This document shows positions 43,147 to 51,800 of a stretch of 64,000 nt of DNA, in pieces. The position numbers were made by a program, and so were the translations under genes. The stretch spans positions 1 to 64,000 of the forward strand of contig NZ_JAEFCB010000015.1 of assembly GCF_016405905.1 (NCBI RefSeq), read 5' to 3'. The stretch's first letter is position 1, and each line of letters opens with the position of its first letter. Below the pieces are notes generated by a model. It worked only from the letters and a program-made list of their open reading frames with translations, made no database searches and was not told where the DNA came from. The stretch comes from Variovorax sp. IB41 (GTDB taxonomy: Bacteria; Pseudomonadota; Gammaproteobacteria; Burkholderiales; Burkholderiaceae_C).

Positions 43147-44138
43147 CGACGACCGCAGCCCCGCTGCTCCAGGTGCGCAACCTGCGCAAGCACTACATTT
43201 CGCCCAAGCGGTGGCTCCGGCCCGCGAAGCCGCCGATCCAGGCGGTCGATGGGGTTTCGTTCTCGGTCGCGCGCGGCGAAACGCTGTCGCTGGTCGGCGA
43301 GTCGGGCTGCGGCAAGACGACGACCGCCAAGTCGGTGATGCGATTGGTCGAGCCGACGTCGGGTTCGGTGTCGCTCGATGGCGAGGAGCTGCTGACGCTC
43401 TCGGCCAACGAGATGCGCCTGCGCCGCCGCGAGCTGCAGATCATCTTCCAGGACCCGTATGCCTCGCTGAACCCGCGCCTCACGGCCGGCGACATCGTGG
43501 CCGAGCCGCTGCGCAACTTCGGCATGGGCGCGGCGGCCGAGCGGCGCGAGCGCGTGCAGTGGCTCTTCTCGCGCGTGGGCCTCAGGCCTGAGGCCGCGAA
43601 GAAATTTCCGCACGAGTTCTCGGGCGGGCAGCGGCAGCGCCTGGGCATCGCGCGCGCACTGGCGCTGAACCCGAAGCTCATCGTCTGCGACGAGCCTGTG
43701 TCCGCGCTCGACGTGTCGGTGCAGGCGCAGGTGGTCAACCTCTTGATGGACCTGCAGGCGGAGTTCGGCATCGCGTACCTCTTCGTCGCGCACGACCTCG
43801 CGGTGGTGCGGCACATCAGCCACCGTGTGGCGGTGATGTACCTCGGGCACATCGTGGAGATCGCGGACCGGGACACGCTCTTTTCCGCGCCGCTGCATCC
43901 GTACACCGAGATCCTGCTGTCCGCCGTGCCCGTGCCGAACCCGCGCACGCCCGCGCGCCGCATGCTGCTGCAGGGCGATCCGCCGAGCCCGGCGAATCCG
44001 CCCTCGGGCTGCCGCTTCCACACGCGCTGTCCGATGGCGCAGGCTGTGTGCAAGGAGAAGGTGCCCGAGTTGAGCGAGCGCCCGTCATCTTCGAATGGTG
44101 GCAGCAGCACGCACCTGGTCGCCTGTCACTTCCGTTGA
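43143..44138 (+). CDS. Peptide ABC transporter ATPase, DppF type
   Basis: 331 residues: Walker A GESGCGKTTTAKS, Q-loop IIFQDPYASLNPR, signature FSGGQRQRLGIARAL, Walker B LIVCDEPVSALDVS and the oligopeptide C-terminal region with Cys (FHTRCPMAQAVC). Pairs with the DppD-type protein; the importer uses both. It starts within the stop of the preceding gene. Confidence 0.9.
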
Positions 44139-44175
44139 ATTGCCACGGATTTCCGCTGAAGAAAGAACCTCACCG

Positions 44176-45627
44176 ATGACCGACAAGACACCCCACTACG
44201 ACCTGCTGATCCGCGGCGGCACCGTGATCGACGGCACCAAGGCGCCGCGCTTCGATGCCGACGTGGGCATCACCGGCGGCCGTATCGCCGCCATCGGAAA
44301 GCTCGCGGGCCACACGGCCGACCGGACGCTGGACGCCACGGGCCGCATCGTCGCGCCGGGCTTCATCGACTCGCACACGCACGACGACCAGGCCGTGCTC
44401 TCGCAGGCGCAGATGCCCTTCAAGGTGTCGCAGGGCGTGACCACGGTGGTGGCGGGCAACTGCGGCATCAGCGCCGCGCCGCTGCGCGTGGACATGGACC
44501 TGCCGATGCCGCTGAGCCTGCTCGACACGCCGGCCGAGGGCCGCTTCACCACCTTCGCGGCCTACCTCGATGCGCTGCGCGCCACGCCGTCGTCGGTGAA
44601 CGTGGCAGCGATGGTGGGGCACTCGACGCTGCGCGCGGTGGTCATGTCGGACCTGGACCGCCCCGCGAACGACGCCGAGATCGCCGCGATGCAGGCGCTG
44701 GTCGAAGAGGCGATGCAGGCAGGCGCCATCGGCCTGTCGACCGGCACCTTCTATCCGCCGGCCGTGAAGGCGACGACCGAAGAGATCATCGAAGTCGGCC
44801 GCCCGCTCACATCGCGCAAGGCGCTCTACGTGACCCACATGCGCGACGAGAGCGACCGCGTGATGGAATCGCTGGAGGAGACCTTCCACATCGGCCGCGC
44901 GCTCGACATTCCGGTGGTGGTGTCGCACCACAAGGTGCAGAACGCGCAGAACTTCGGCAAGACGAAGGTGACGCTGCCTTTCATCAAGGAGGCGATGCAG
45001 CACCAGTGCATCGGCCTGGACTGCTACCCGTACACCGCGGGCTCCACCATGATCCGCACCGACCGCGGGATGATGGACGGCCGCGTGCTCATCGCCTCGA
45101 GCGTGCCGCACCCCGAGTGCGCGGGCCGCGACCTGAAGGACATCGCGGCCGAATGGGGCGTCTCGGGCGAAGAGGCGGCACAGCGCCTGCAGCCGGGCAG
45201 CGCGATCTATTTCATGATGGACGAGGACGACGTGCAGCGCATCCTCGCGTTCGACGACACCATGATCGGCTCGGACGGCATCCCGCTCGGCGAGAAGCCG
45301 CATCCGCGCCTGTGGGGCACCTTCCCGCGCGTGCTCGGGCACTACAGCCGCGACGTGGGTTTGTTTCCGCTGGAGACGGCGGTGTGGAAGATGACGGGTC
45401 TCACCGCGCGCAACTTCGGCCTGCACGAGCGCGGCACGCTCAAGCCGGGCCACCATGCGGACGTGGTGATCTTCAACGCGGCCACGGTGCGCGACACCGC
45501 GAACTACGAAACACCGACGCAGCCGGCCGAAGGCATCGATGCGGTGATCGTGAATGGCGCCCTCACCTGGCAGCACGGCGTGCACAGCGGTGCGCGCAAC
45601 GGGCAGGTGATCGTGCGTCAGTCCTGA
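44176..45627 (+). CDS. N-acyl-D-amino-acid deacylase (D-aminoacylase)
   Basis: 483 residues of the amidohydrolase superfamily, the D-aminoacylase length. It has the zinc motif HTH in GFIDSHTHDD, the conserved Cys in GNCGISAAPL, metal-site His in THMRDES and VVSHHKVQNA, and the catalytic Asp in IGSDGIPLG. It removes the acyl group from N-acyl-D-amino acids. Placed at the end of a dipeptide importer operon with a DAO-type oxidase, it points to use of D-amino acids bearing an acyl or peptide group. ATG 44176 is chosen; an in-frame ATG at 44095 would overlap the previous gene. Confidence 0.9.
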   Translation: MTDKTPHYDLLIRGGTVIDGTKAPRFDADVGITGGRIAAIGKLAGHTADRTLDATGRIVAPGFIDSHTHDDQAVLSQAQMPFKVSQGVTTVVAGNCGISAAPLRVDMDLPMPLSLLDTPAEGRFTTFAAYLDALRATPSSVNVAAMVGHSTLRAVVMSDLDRPANDAEIAAMQALVEEAMQAGAIGLSTGTFYPPAVKATTEEIIEVGRPLTSRKALYVTHMRDESDRVMESLEETFHIGRALDIPVVVSHHKVQNAQNFGKTKVTLPFIKEAMQHQCIGLDCYPYTAGSTMIRTDRGMMDGRVLIASSVPHPECAGRDLKDIAAEWGVSGEEAAQRLQPGSAIYFMMDEDDVQRILAFDDTMIGSDGIPLGEKPHPRLWGTFPRVLGHYSRDVGLFPLETAVWKMTGLTARNFGLHERGTLKPGHHADVVIFNAATVRDTANYETPTQPAEGIDAVIVNGALTWQHGVHSGARNGQVIVRQS

Positions 45628-45660
45628 AGGGGGAAATTTTCAGGGCGCGTACACAGGCCA

Positions 45661-45882
45661 CCGGGTACTCCCCTCCGCGAATGTCCCCCGGCCTGCGGCC
45701 TCCTCCTTGATTTCGCTGCGGGGAGCATCCGATGCCCTGCGTACCTGGACGTGCTGCTGGTGTTTCGCTGATCAACGGCCGCTGCGCATAGCGAGCACGC
45801 CGACGGGGTGCCTTGCGCAGCGAAATCAAGAAGGAGGGGCGAAGCCCCGGGGGACATTCGCGGAGCAAGGTGCCCCGTCGGT
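45661..45882. repeat. Paired REP/BIME-like palindromic units
   Basis: Left unit about 45661-45731 and right unit about 45798-45882, in opposite orientation, separated by about 66 bp. Their cores match (AATGTCCCCCGG...CTTGATTTCGCTGCG on the left, its complement on the right), and each unit is itself bounded by inverted ends: CGGGTACTCCCC/GGGGAGCATCCG on the left and CGCCGACGGGGTGCCTTGC/GCAAGGTGCCCCGTCGGTG on the right. No transposase of the REP-associated kind lies in the window. Spans the gap between D-aminoacylase and the next gene. Confidence 0.8.
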
Positions 45883-45912
45883 GTGATCGCCGCCCCGAAA
45901 GCAGCCGATATC

Positions 45913-46125
45913 TCAGTCGGGGGCGTTCATCACGCGATCGAACTCTTCGTCCGCGGGAACGTTGTCCGCATCCAGCTCGCTGGCATCGGTGAGATCGATG
46001 CCGGTTTCTTCCGAGAGGTCGTCGGTGACGTCGCTGTCGGTTTCCTCGAAATCGTCGGCTGGCGTGTTGTCGTCATCGTCTTCGGATGGCGAGGCGGCGC
46101 GCGCGGTGGCGTCGACGTGATTCAT
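45913..46125 (-). CDS. Very acidic small protein of unknown function
   Basis: 70 residues, about 40% Asp and Glu, with no membrane segment and no Cys, so probably unfolded. Start at 46125 is preceded by GAGGAG, a strong ribosome site that supports it being real despite the composition. It could be a cation or protein buffer or a DNA-mimic-like protein; nothing in the sequence decides. Minus strand, not clearly in an operon. Confidence 0.55.
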   Translation of the reverse strand: MNHVDATARAASPSEDDDDNTPADDFEETDSDVTDDLSEETGIDLTDASELDADNVPADEEFDRVMNAPD

Positions 46126-46264
46126 GATCGGCTCCTCGGCAGATGAATGCTGTACGGCCCCCTATGGTGCGCCTGTTTCGGCCGTTCCGGTTCATCCGCG
46201 CGGAGGCGTCGGTGTCGGAAAGTTTCCCGACTTGCCCTCTCCCCGACGATGCGGGCCTGCGTCG

Positions 46265-47161
46265 TCAGTCCTTGTGGACGTGGCCGGTTTCGCCATGGCC
46301 CGCGTCGTGGCCATGGTCATGTCCGTGCTCGCCGTGCGCGAGCCGGCTCACCAGCGTGACCAGCACGATGCCCGCGACCAGCCACAGCACCTGCGCGGCG
46401 GTCTGGCGGGCGGGCAAACGTTTTTGCAATTGTGGAATCAGGTCGGCCAGCGCGACGTAGACGAAGCTGCTGCCGGCCAGCACCAGGAAGTACGGCAGCC
46501 AGCTGTGCAGCTGGTCGACCAGCCACCAGCCGGCGATGCCGCCCAGCATGGTCATGGTGCCGGCGAGCGACACCTTCACGAGCGCCACGCGCTGGTTGGC
46601 CGAACTCTGGCGCAGCACCACGAGGTCGCCGATGTGGTGCGGCACTTCGTGCGCGAGCACCGCCAGCGCCGCCACGAGGCCCAGGCGAATGTCGGCGACG
46701 AACGCGGAAGCGATGAGGATGCCGTCGCCGAAGCAGTGCACGCTGTCGCCGGTGAGAACGGCCCAGCTGCCGCCGCCCTTGGGGGCATGGTCGTGATGGT
46801 TGTGCCCGTGATCGTGGCCATGGTCGTGGCCCTTGTGCGCATCCGCCCCTTCGGGGGTGTTGCCATGGTGGTGCTCGTGCCCGTGGTGCCAGAGCTCCGC
46901 CTTGTCGAGCAGGAAGAAGAACACGAGGCCGAACAACAGCACCGCGAACAGCAGCGCCGGCTCGATGCGGCTCTCGAAGGCCTCGGGCAAGAGGTGCATG
47001 AAGGCGGTGGCCAGCAGCGCACCGGCCGCCAGGCTCAACAGGTGCTGCGGATTCACCCCGCCCGAGCCGCTGCGCACGCCCACGCGCAGCAGCAGGGCCG
47101 CCAGCCAGACGCTTCCGATGCCGGCGACCAGGGTCGCGGCGATGATGACTATCAAATTCAT
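46265..47161 (-). CDS. ZIP-family metal transporter
   Basis: 298 residues with seven to eight predicted helices of the ZIP fold: LLSLAAGALLATAFMHLLPEAFES with the metal-pathway His, and the second-half signature VLAHEVPHHIGDLVVL with the HExxH-type metal residues. Between them is a His-rich loop (HHGHEHHHGNTPEGADAHKGHDHGHDHGHNHHDH, broken as several HGH/HDH groups) and a second at the C-terminus. It probably moves zinc or another divalent metal in the inner membrane; direction follows ZIP precedent (inward). Confidence 0.87.
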   Translation of the reverse strand: MNLIVIIAATLVAGIGSVWLAALLLRVGVRSGSGGVNPQHLLSLAAGALLATAFMHLLPEAFESRIEPALLFAVLLFGLVFFFLLDKAELWHHGHEHHHGNTPEGADAHKGHDHGHDHGHNHHDHAPKGGGSWAVLTGDSVHCFGDGILIASAFVADIRLGLVAALAVLAHEVPHHIGDLVVLRQSSANQRVALVKVSLAGTMTMLGGIAGWWLVDQLHSWLPYFLVLAGSSFVYVALADLIPQLQKRLPARQTAAQVLWLVAGIVLVTLVSRLAHGEHGHDHGHDAGHGETGHVHKD

Positions 47162-47210
47162 AGCTGCTTGCGCAAGAGGAGCGGTCGTGAGGACCGCATA
47201 CCGTTCATAA

Positions 47211-47241
47211 AAAGGAAAAGGCCGTCACACAGGACGGCCTT
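47211..47241 (-). terminator. Intrinsic terminator after the dienelactone hydrolase gene
   Basis: Minus-strand hairpin AAGGCCGTC/GACGGCCTT around a 6-nt loop followed by a T-rich run. It lies just downstream of the hydrolase stop at 47269 and upstream of the ZIP gene. Confidence 0.8.
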
Positions 47242-47268
47242 CGGCGGGGTGGCTACAAAGCGCCGTCG

Positions 47269-48168
47269 TCAGGCGACGCCATTGGCTTTGAACCAGGCGG
47301 TGGCGCGCTGCCATCCGTCGTCTGCTGCGCTCTTCACGTAGCTCGGGCGGTAATCGGCATGGAACGCGTGGCCTGCTTCGGGGTACACGACGAAGCTCGA
47401 TGCCTTGGCCGCAGGAGTCCCATTGGCCAGAGCAGCTTTCATCTTATCAACCGTGTCAAGGGGGATGCCCTGGTCTTTTCCGCCATAGAGGCCGAGCACC
47501 GGCGCCTGCAGGCTGGCGGCGATGTCGATGGGGTGCTTGGGCGTCAGGTCGCTGGCCTGCCCGACCAGCCGGCCGTACCAGGCCACGCCGGCCTTGACCT
47601 TGCCGGTCGCGGCGTAAAGCCACACGATGCGCCCGCCCCAGCAGAAGCCCGTGATGCCGGCCTTGCCGGTGTCGCCGCCGTTGGCCTTGGCATAGGCCAG
47701 CGCGCCGTCCAGGTCGGCGATGACCTGCGCATCGGGCACCTTGCTGACGATGTCGGCCTGCAGCTTCGGAATGTCGGTGTAGCCGCGCGGATCGCCCTGG
47801 CGCGCATAGAGCTCGGGCGCGATGGCAAGGTAGCCCAGCTTGGCGAAGCGGCGGCAGGTGTCGGCGATGTATTCGTGCACGCCGAAGATTTCCTGGATCA
47901 CCAGGATCACCGGCAGGCCGGTCTTGCCGGCCGGTGCCGCCGCATAGGCGGGCACCTCGAAGCCGTTGACGGTGTACTTGATCGGGCCGGCCTTCAGGCC
48001 CTCGGCCGAGGTGCTGATGGCGGTCTGCGCCATCACCGGCATCACGGCGGCTGCGTAGCCGACGCCGATGGCCGCCTTCAGGGCGGTGCGGCGCGTGGCG
48101 CCCTGCTCGGTGCTGTCGCCGGGGCGAAGCGAATCGAAGTCGGAACGGCTGTCGTCGAGTGGGGACAT
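47269..48168 (-). CDS. Dienelactone hydrolase family protein, exported
   Basis: 299 residues. N-terminus has a twin-arginine-like signal (ATRRTALKAAIGVG, cleavage about 50). The alpha/beta hydrolase core has nucleophile Cys in GFCWGGR, Asp in GGKDQGIP and His in AGHAFHADY, the dienelactone hydrolase triad. It may open lactone rings in an aromatic route, but many exported relatives have unknown substrates. ATG 48168 is used because GGAG lies upstream; longer starts enter a low-complexity MGR repeat. Confidence 0.8.
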   Translation of the reverse strand: MSPLDDSRSDFDSLRPGDSTEQGATRRTALKAAIGVGYAAAVMPVMAQTAISTSAEGLKAGPIKYTVNGFEVPAYAAAPAGKTGLPVILVIQEIFGVHEYIADTCRRFAKLGYLAIAPELYARQGDPRGYTDIPKLQADIVSKVPDAQVIADLDGALAYAKANGGDTGKAGITGFCWGGRIVWLYAATGKVKAGVAWYGRLVGQASDLTPKHPIDIAASLQAPVLGLYGGKDQGIPLDTVDKMKAALANGTPAAKASSFVVYPEAGHAFHADYRPSYVKSAADDGWQRATAWFKANGVA

Positions 48169-48268
48169 CGGAGGGGCTCCAGTTGAATCGTCGGACAAAG
48201 GGCGTCGCGCGAAAAAACGCACGCCGCAATGTAGGCGAAATCGGCCGGGCGCCTCTATGACCGGAAAT

Positions 48269-49048
48269 TCAGTGGGGTCGGGGCGATGCGCCGTACGCCC
48301 CATGCGCCCCATACGCCCCATAGGCCCGATTGGCCAATGCGGCCGCCAGCACCTGCGCCGGATCGACCAGCCTCAGCCCGGCCACCGCAGCCGAGCCCTG
48401 CAGCCCCAGCGGCACCTCGGTGCAGCCCATGATGATGGTGACGGGCCCATGCCGCTCGGCCAGCCGCAGCGCGACCTCGGAGAAGCACTGCTCGGCCAGC
48501 GGCATGTTGCCGGCCTTCACCCCGTCGAAGATGCCGCGCATGATGGTCTGGCGCTCGTTGGCCAGCGGCACGTGGCAGGCCAGGCCCGCTTCGGCCAGCG
48601 CCTCTTCGTAGAGACGCACGCGGTAGGTGCCCTCGGTCGCCATCAGCGCCACATCTGTCGCGCCCTGCGCGGCCAGTTGCTGCGCGGTCTCGCGCGCCAT
48701 GTGCAGCAGCTCGACCTGCGGAAAGCGCTCCTGCAGGTTCGCATGCCAGGCATGCGCGGTGTTGCAGGCGATGGCCACGGCGCGGCTGCCGAGCGCGGCC
48801 AGCCGGCCCAGCGCCTGCAGCATCGGCTCCAGCGGCTGGTGCGCGCCGCTCGCGTCCGAGGCCAGCGCGCCGGTGCGGTCGGGCACCGGCACCTGCGCGA
48901 GCCAGTGTTCGGGAAAGGACTGGTCGCGCACCGGCTCGCCGCGCGCCCGCATCTGTTGCGCACAGGCCTGCACGAAGAGCCGGACGAAGTCGGCGCCCGC
49001 CGCGGGGCCCATGCCCCCCAAGATGCCAACTACGTTTGTCGAGACCAT
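48269..49048 (-). CDS. Aspartate/glutamate racemase family protein
   Basis: 259 residues. Two catalytic cysteines are in IACNTAHAW and MGCTEVPL, and the N-terminus VGILGGMGPAA is standard. It interconverts L- and D-Asp or Glu (YgeA-like). The C-terminal 20 residues are a short YGA repeat produced by a 9-nt tandem repeat, beyond the end of the normal domain. Minus strand next to a D-amino-acid dehydrogenase locus. Confidence 0.83.
   Translation of the reverse strand: MVSTNVVGILGGMGPAAGADFVRLFVQACAQQMRARGEPVRDQSFPEHWLAQVPVPDRTGALASDASGAHQPLEPMLQALGRLAALGSRAVAIACNTAHAWHANLQERFPQVELLHMARETAQQLAAQGATDVALMATEGTYRVRLYEEALAEAGLACHVPLANERQTIMRGIFDGVKAGNMPLAEQCFSEVALRLAERHGPVTIIMGCTEVPLGLQGSAAVAGLRLVDPAQVLAAALANRAYGAYGAHGAYGASPRPH
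48294..48329 (+). repeat. 9-nt tandem repeat in the racemase C-terminus
   Basis: TACGCCCCA, TGCGCCCCA, TACGCCCCA and a decayed fourth unit, encoding repeated Tyr-Gly-Ala or His-Gly-Ala on the minus strand. Copy number could vary between strains. Confidence 0.7.
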
Positions 49049-49064
49049 GTCTTTCTCTGTTTCA

Positions 49065-49159
49065 GGAATACCGCGGAACCGGCTTTGCCGGGCCGCAGGT
49101 ATTGCCCCCGGCAGGGGGTGGGCGAAGCGACACGAAGTGCGCGTAGCCTGGGGGCGAGC
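49065..49159 (-). repeat. Dispersed ~95-bp intergenic repeat, copy B
   Basis: Inverted copy of the element at 2102-2196 with a handful of differences. It starts directly after the stop of an amino-acid binding protein gene. Same two hairpins, including CCCCCTGCCGGGGG and CCGGCAAAGCCGG. Confidence 0.85.
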
Positions 49160-50050
49160 TCAGGTTGCTGGCTTGTCGCTGAAGGCCTTGAGGTTTTCCT
49201 TCAGCTGATCGCTCATCGGCAGGTTCAACGGCACGTTCTTCGGCGGAATCGGCTGCATGAACCACTTGGTGTAGAGCTTCTCGAACTCGCCGCTCTTCAT
49301 CATGCTGGTGAAGGTGTCGTCCACCAGCTTCTTGAAGGCCGGGTCGTCCTTGGGCAGCATGCAGGCGTAGGGCTCGACCTGCAGCGACTCGCCCACCACT
49401 TCGTAGTCGGCCGGGTTCTTGGAGTTGGCGATCAGGCCGAACAGCAGGATGTCGTCCATCGCGAAGGCGACGGCGCGGTCGCTCTCCACCAGGAGGAACG
49501 CATCGGCGTGGTCCTTGCCGAGCACGATGTCCATACCGAGGTTCTTCTCGGTGTTGTACTTGCGCATGACCAGCGCGTTGGTGGTGCCGGTGGTGCTGGC
49601 CACGGTCTTCTTGGCGAGGTCGGCGTAGTCCTTGATCTTGGAGGACTTCTTCGTCAGGAGGCGCGTGCCGGTGTAGAAGTGATTGACCGCGAAGGCCACG
49701 TCCTTGCCGCGCGCGCTGTTGTTGGTGGTGGAGCCGCACTCCAGGTCGACGGTGCCGTTGGTGATCAGCGGAATGCGGTTCTGCGAGGTGACCGCCATCA
49801 GCGAGACCTGCAGGTTGGGCTTGTTCAGCTTCTTCTTGACCGCTTCGACCACGGCGTTGGAGAGCTCCACCGAAAACCCGATCGGCTTGTTGGGGCCGTC
49901 CAGGTAGCTGAAGGGCACCGACGATTCGCGGTAGGCGAGCGTGATCTTGCCGGACTCGGCAATCTTGGCGAGCGTGTCGGCGGCTTGCGCGCCGGTGGCG
50001 GTAAAGAGCACCGCGGCAGCCATGGATGCCATCAAGACGGAGAGTTTCAT
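49160..50050 (-). CDS. Amino-acid ABC transporter binding protein
   Basis: 296 residues, signal peptide ending GAQA, then a family-3 binding fold: GKITLAYRESSVPFSYLDG, broken as the usual R-E-S..P-F-S-Y strand, and IGFSVELSNAVVEAVKK, with GTVDLECGSTTNN. It resembles GltI-type glutamate/aspartate binders. ATG 50050 has GAAGG 5 nt upstream; 50062 is an alternative. Divergent from the DadA-like gene, so both could serve amino-acid use. No permease or ATPase genes follow. Confidence 0.85.
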   Translation of the reverse strand: MKLSVLMASMAAAVLFTATGAQAADTLAKIAESGKITLAYRESSVPFSYLDGPNKPIGFSVELSNAVVEAVKKKLNKPNLQVSLMAVTSQNRIPLITNGTVDLECGSTTNNSARGKDVAFAVNHFYTGTRLLTKKSSKIKDYADLAKKTVASTTGTTNALVMRKYNTEKNLGMDIVLGKDHADAFLLVESDRAVAFAMDDILLFGLIANSKNPADYEVVGESLQVEPYACMLPKDDPAFKKLVDDTFTSMMKSGEFEKLYTKWFMQPIPPKNVPLNLPMSDQLKENLKAFSDKPAT

Positions 50051-50123
50051 TCGAGCCTTCATTCGGTTGGATTGAACAGAGAAGCGCAGTGTAAGAAGGA
50101 GTGACACGTCGCGACAATTCCAA

Positions 50124-50152
50124 ATAACCCCGGGGTCATGCCCAAAGGTTAT
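50124..50152. promoter_or_regulatory. Dyad in the divergent region between binding protein and dadA
   Basis: ATAACC (50124-50129) and GGTTAT (50147-50152), 17 bp apart, with a CCCCGGGG core between. Spaced dyads of this type suit a LysR-type or similar regulator. It lies in the 204-bp region between the two divergent genes. Confidence 0.4.
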
Positions 50153-50254
50153 GGGCGGGGGTTCTTTTGGCATTTCCGGCCGGCGCGGGGCGCCTCTACA
50201 GTCGCTGGCCCCCTCCTTTTTCTGTCTTCACTTCATTCCCGGAAAGTTGCCTTC

Positions 50255-51466
50255 ATGCATGTGTGTGTGCTCGGTGCCGGCATCGTGGGCCTGGCCACCG
50301 CCTGGCAGCTCGAACGCCGGGGCCACCAGGTCACGGTGATCGATCGCGCGGCGCCCGGCGCGGGCGCGAGCGGCGGCAATGGCGCGCAGCTGAGCTACTC
50401 GTATGTGCAGCCGCTGGCCGATCCGTCGATCTGGCGGCAGTTGCCCAAGCTCCTGCTCTCGCCCAGTTCGCCGCTCAAGCTGCGGCCGCAGCTCGATCCG
50501 CTGCAATGGCGCTGGGGCATGGGATTTCTTGCGGCGTGCAATGCGCAAACCTCGCGCGACACCACCGCCAGGCTGCTGGCGCTGGCCGCATCGAGCCGCA
50601 CCGAGTTCGAGGCGATGCAGGCGGACATCGCGCCCGACTGCGACTTCTCGGCCACCGGCAAGCTGGTGCTGTATGCGAGCGCGGCTTCGCTCGAGGGCGC
50701 GCGTGCGCAGCTCGAACTGCAGCGCACCATGGGCAGCGCGCAGCGCATCGTCGCGCCCGACGAGTGCATCGCCATCGAGCCCGCCCTTGCGGGCTATCGC
50801 GGCCAGATGGCCGGCGCGGTCTACACGCCCAGCGAGTGCGCGGCCGATTGCCTGAAGGTGTGCGCCGAGCTGATGCGCGCGCTGCAGGCGCGCGGCGTGC
50901 GCTTTCTGCTCGGCACCGACGTGCACGGCTTTGCGCGCAACGGCGCGCGGGTGGCCGCGGTGAATTCGAGCGAGGGCGACATCGAGGCCGATGCCTTCGT
51001 GATGGCGCTGGGCTCGGCCTCGCACAAGCTCGGCCGCGCGCTGGGCGCGTACCTGCCGGTGTATCCGCTCAAGGGCTACAGCATCACGGTGGAGGTCGAT
51101 CTCTCGCCGGGCGCCGCGCCCCGCGTGAACGTGACCGACAGCGCCCGCAAGGTGGTGTTCGCGCGCATCGGCTCGCGCCTGCGCGTCGCAGGCATGGCCG
51201 AGCTGGTGGGGCACGACGCGAGCATTCCGGCGACGCGCATCGAAACGCTGGCGGCCGCCACGCGCGCGGTTTTCCCGCATGCGAGCCGGCTCGAAGCGCT
51301 GCACCCGTGGACCGGCATGCGCCCTGCCACGCCGAAGGGGCTGCCGATCATCGGGCGGCTGCCCAGCGCGCCGCCCAACATGCTGTTCAACACCGGCCAC
51401 GGCGCGCTGGGTTTCACGCTGGCCTTCGGCTCGGCGCTGAAGATCGGCCAGGCCCTGCAGGCCTGA
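50255..51466 (+). CDS. dadA: D-amino-acid dehydrogenase (DadA-like)
   Basis: 403 residues of the DAO fold with VLGAGIVGLATAWQLERRGH at the N-terminus, G-G-N-G-A-Q-L flavin contact, and the family end LHPWTGMRPATPKGLPIIG then GHGALGFTLAFGS. DadA oxidises D-amino acids at the inner membrane, passing electrons to the respiratory chain. GGAAAG precedes ATG 50255. It is convergent with sugE. Substrate specificity is not visible, but an amino-acid binding protein and Asp/Glu racemase are adjacent. Confidence 0.86.
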   Translation: MHVCVLGAGIVGLATAWQLERRGHQVTVIDRAAPGAGASGGNGAQLSYSYVQPLADPSIWRQLPKLLLSPSSPLKLRPQLDPLQWRWGMGFLAACNAQTSRDTTARLLALAASSRTEFEAMQADIAPDCDFSATGKLVLYASAASLEGARAQLELQRTMGSAQRIVAPDECIAIEPALAGYRGQMAGAVYTPSECAADCLKVCAELMRALQARGVRFLLGTDVHGFARNGARVAAVNSSEGDIEADAFVMALGSASHKLGRALGAYLPVYPLKGYSITVEVDLSPGAAPRVNVTDSARKVVFARIGSRLRVAGMAELVGHDASIPATRIETLAAATRAVFPHASRLEALHPWTGMRPATPKGLPIIGRLPSAPPNMLFNTGHGALGFTLAFGSALKIGQALQA

Positions 51467-51476
51467 ACCGACCTTC

Positions 51477-51797
51477 TCAGTTGCTGGAGACCAGCTTCAG
51501 CCCGATGACGCCCGCCAGGATGAGCGCGATGCACAAGAGGCGCATCGGCGCGGCCGAGTCGCCCATCACCAGCACGCCGACGATCGCGGTGCCGGCCGCG
51601 CCGATGCCGGTCCAGACCGCATAGCCCGTGCCCATCGGCAAGGTGCGCATCGAGAGCGACAGCAGCACCACGCTCGAGAGGCCCGCGCCGACCGTGAACA
51701 GCGCCGGCACCAGCCGCGTGAAGCCTTCGGACGATTTCATCGCGAAGGCGAACACGATCTCCAGAAGCCCGGCGACGCCGAGCAATGCCCAGGCCAT
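51477..51797 (-). CDS. sugE: SMR transporter, SugE/Gdx type
   Basis: 106 residues, four helices of the small multidrug resistance family. Glu in LLEIVFAFAMK is the proton/substrate residue, and the GYAVWTGIGAAGTA block is typical of SugE/Gdx, the guanidinium exporters. No guanidine riboswitch is seen upstream. Its start is 3 bp after the stop of the AhpD-like gene. Confidence 0.85.
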   Translation of the reverse strand: MAWALLGVAGLLEIVFAFAMKSSEGFTRLVPALFTVGAGLSSVVLLSLSMRTLPMGTGYAVWTGIGAAGTAIVGVLVMGDSAAPMRLLCIALILAGVIGLKLVSSN

Positions 51798-51800
51798 GGC

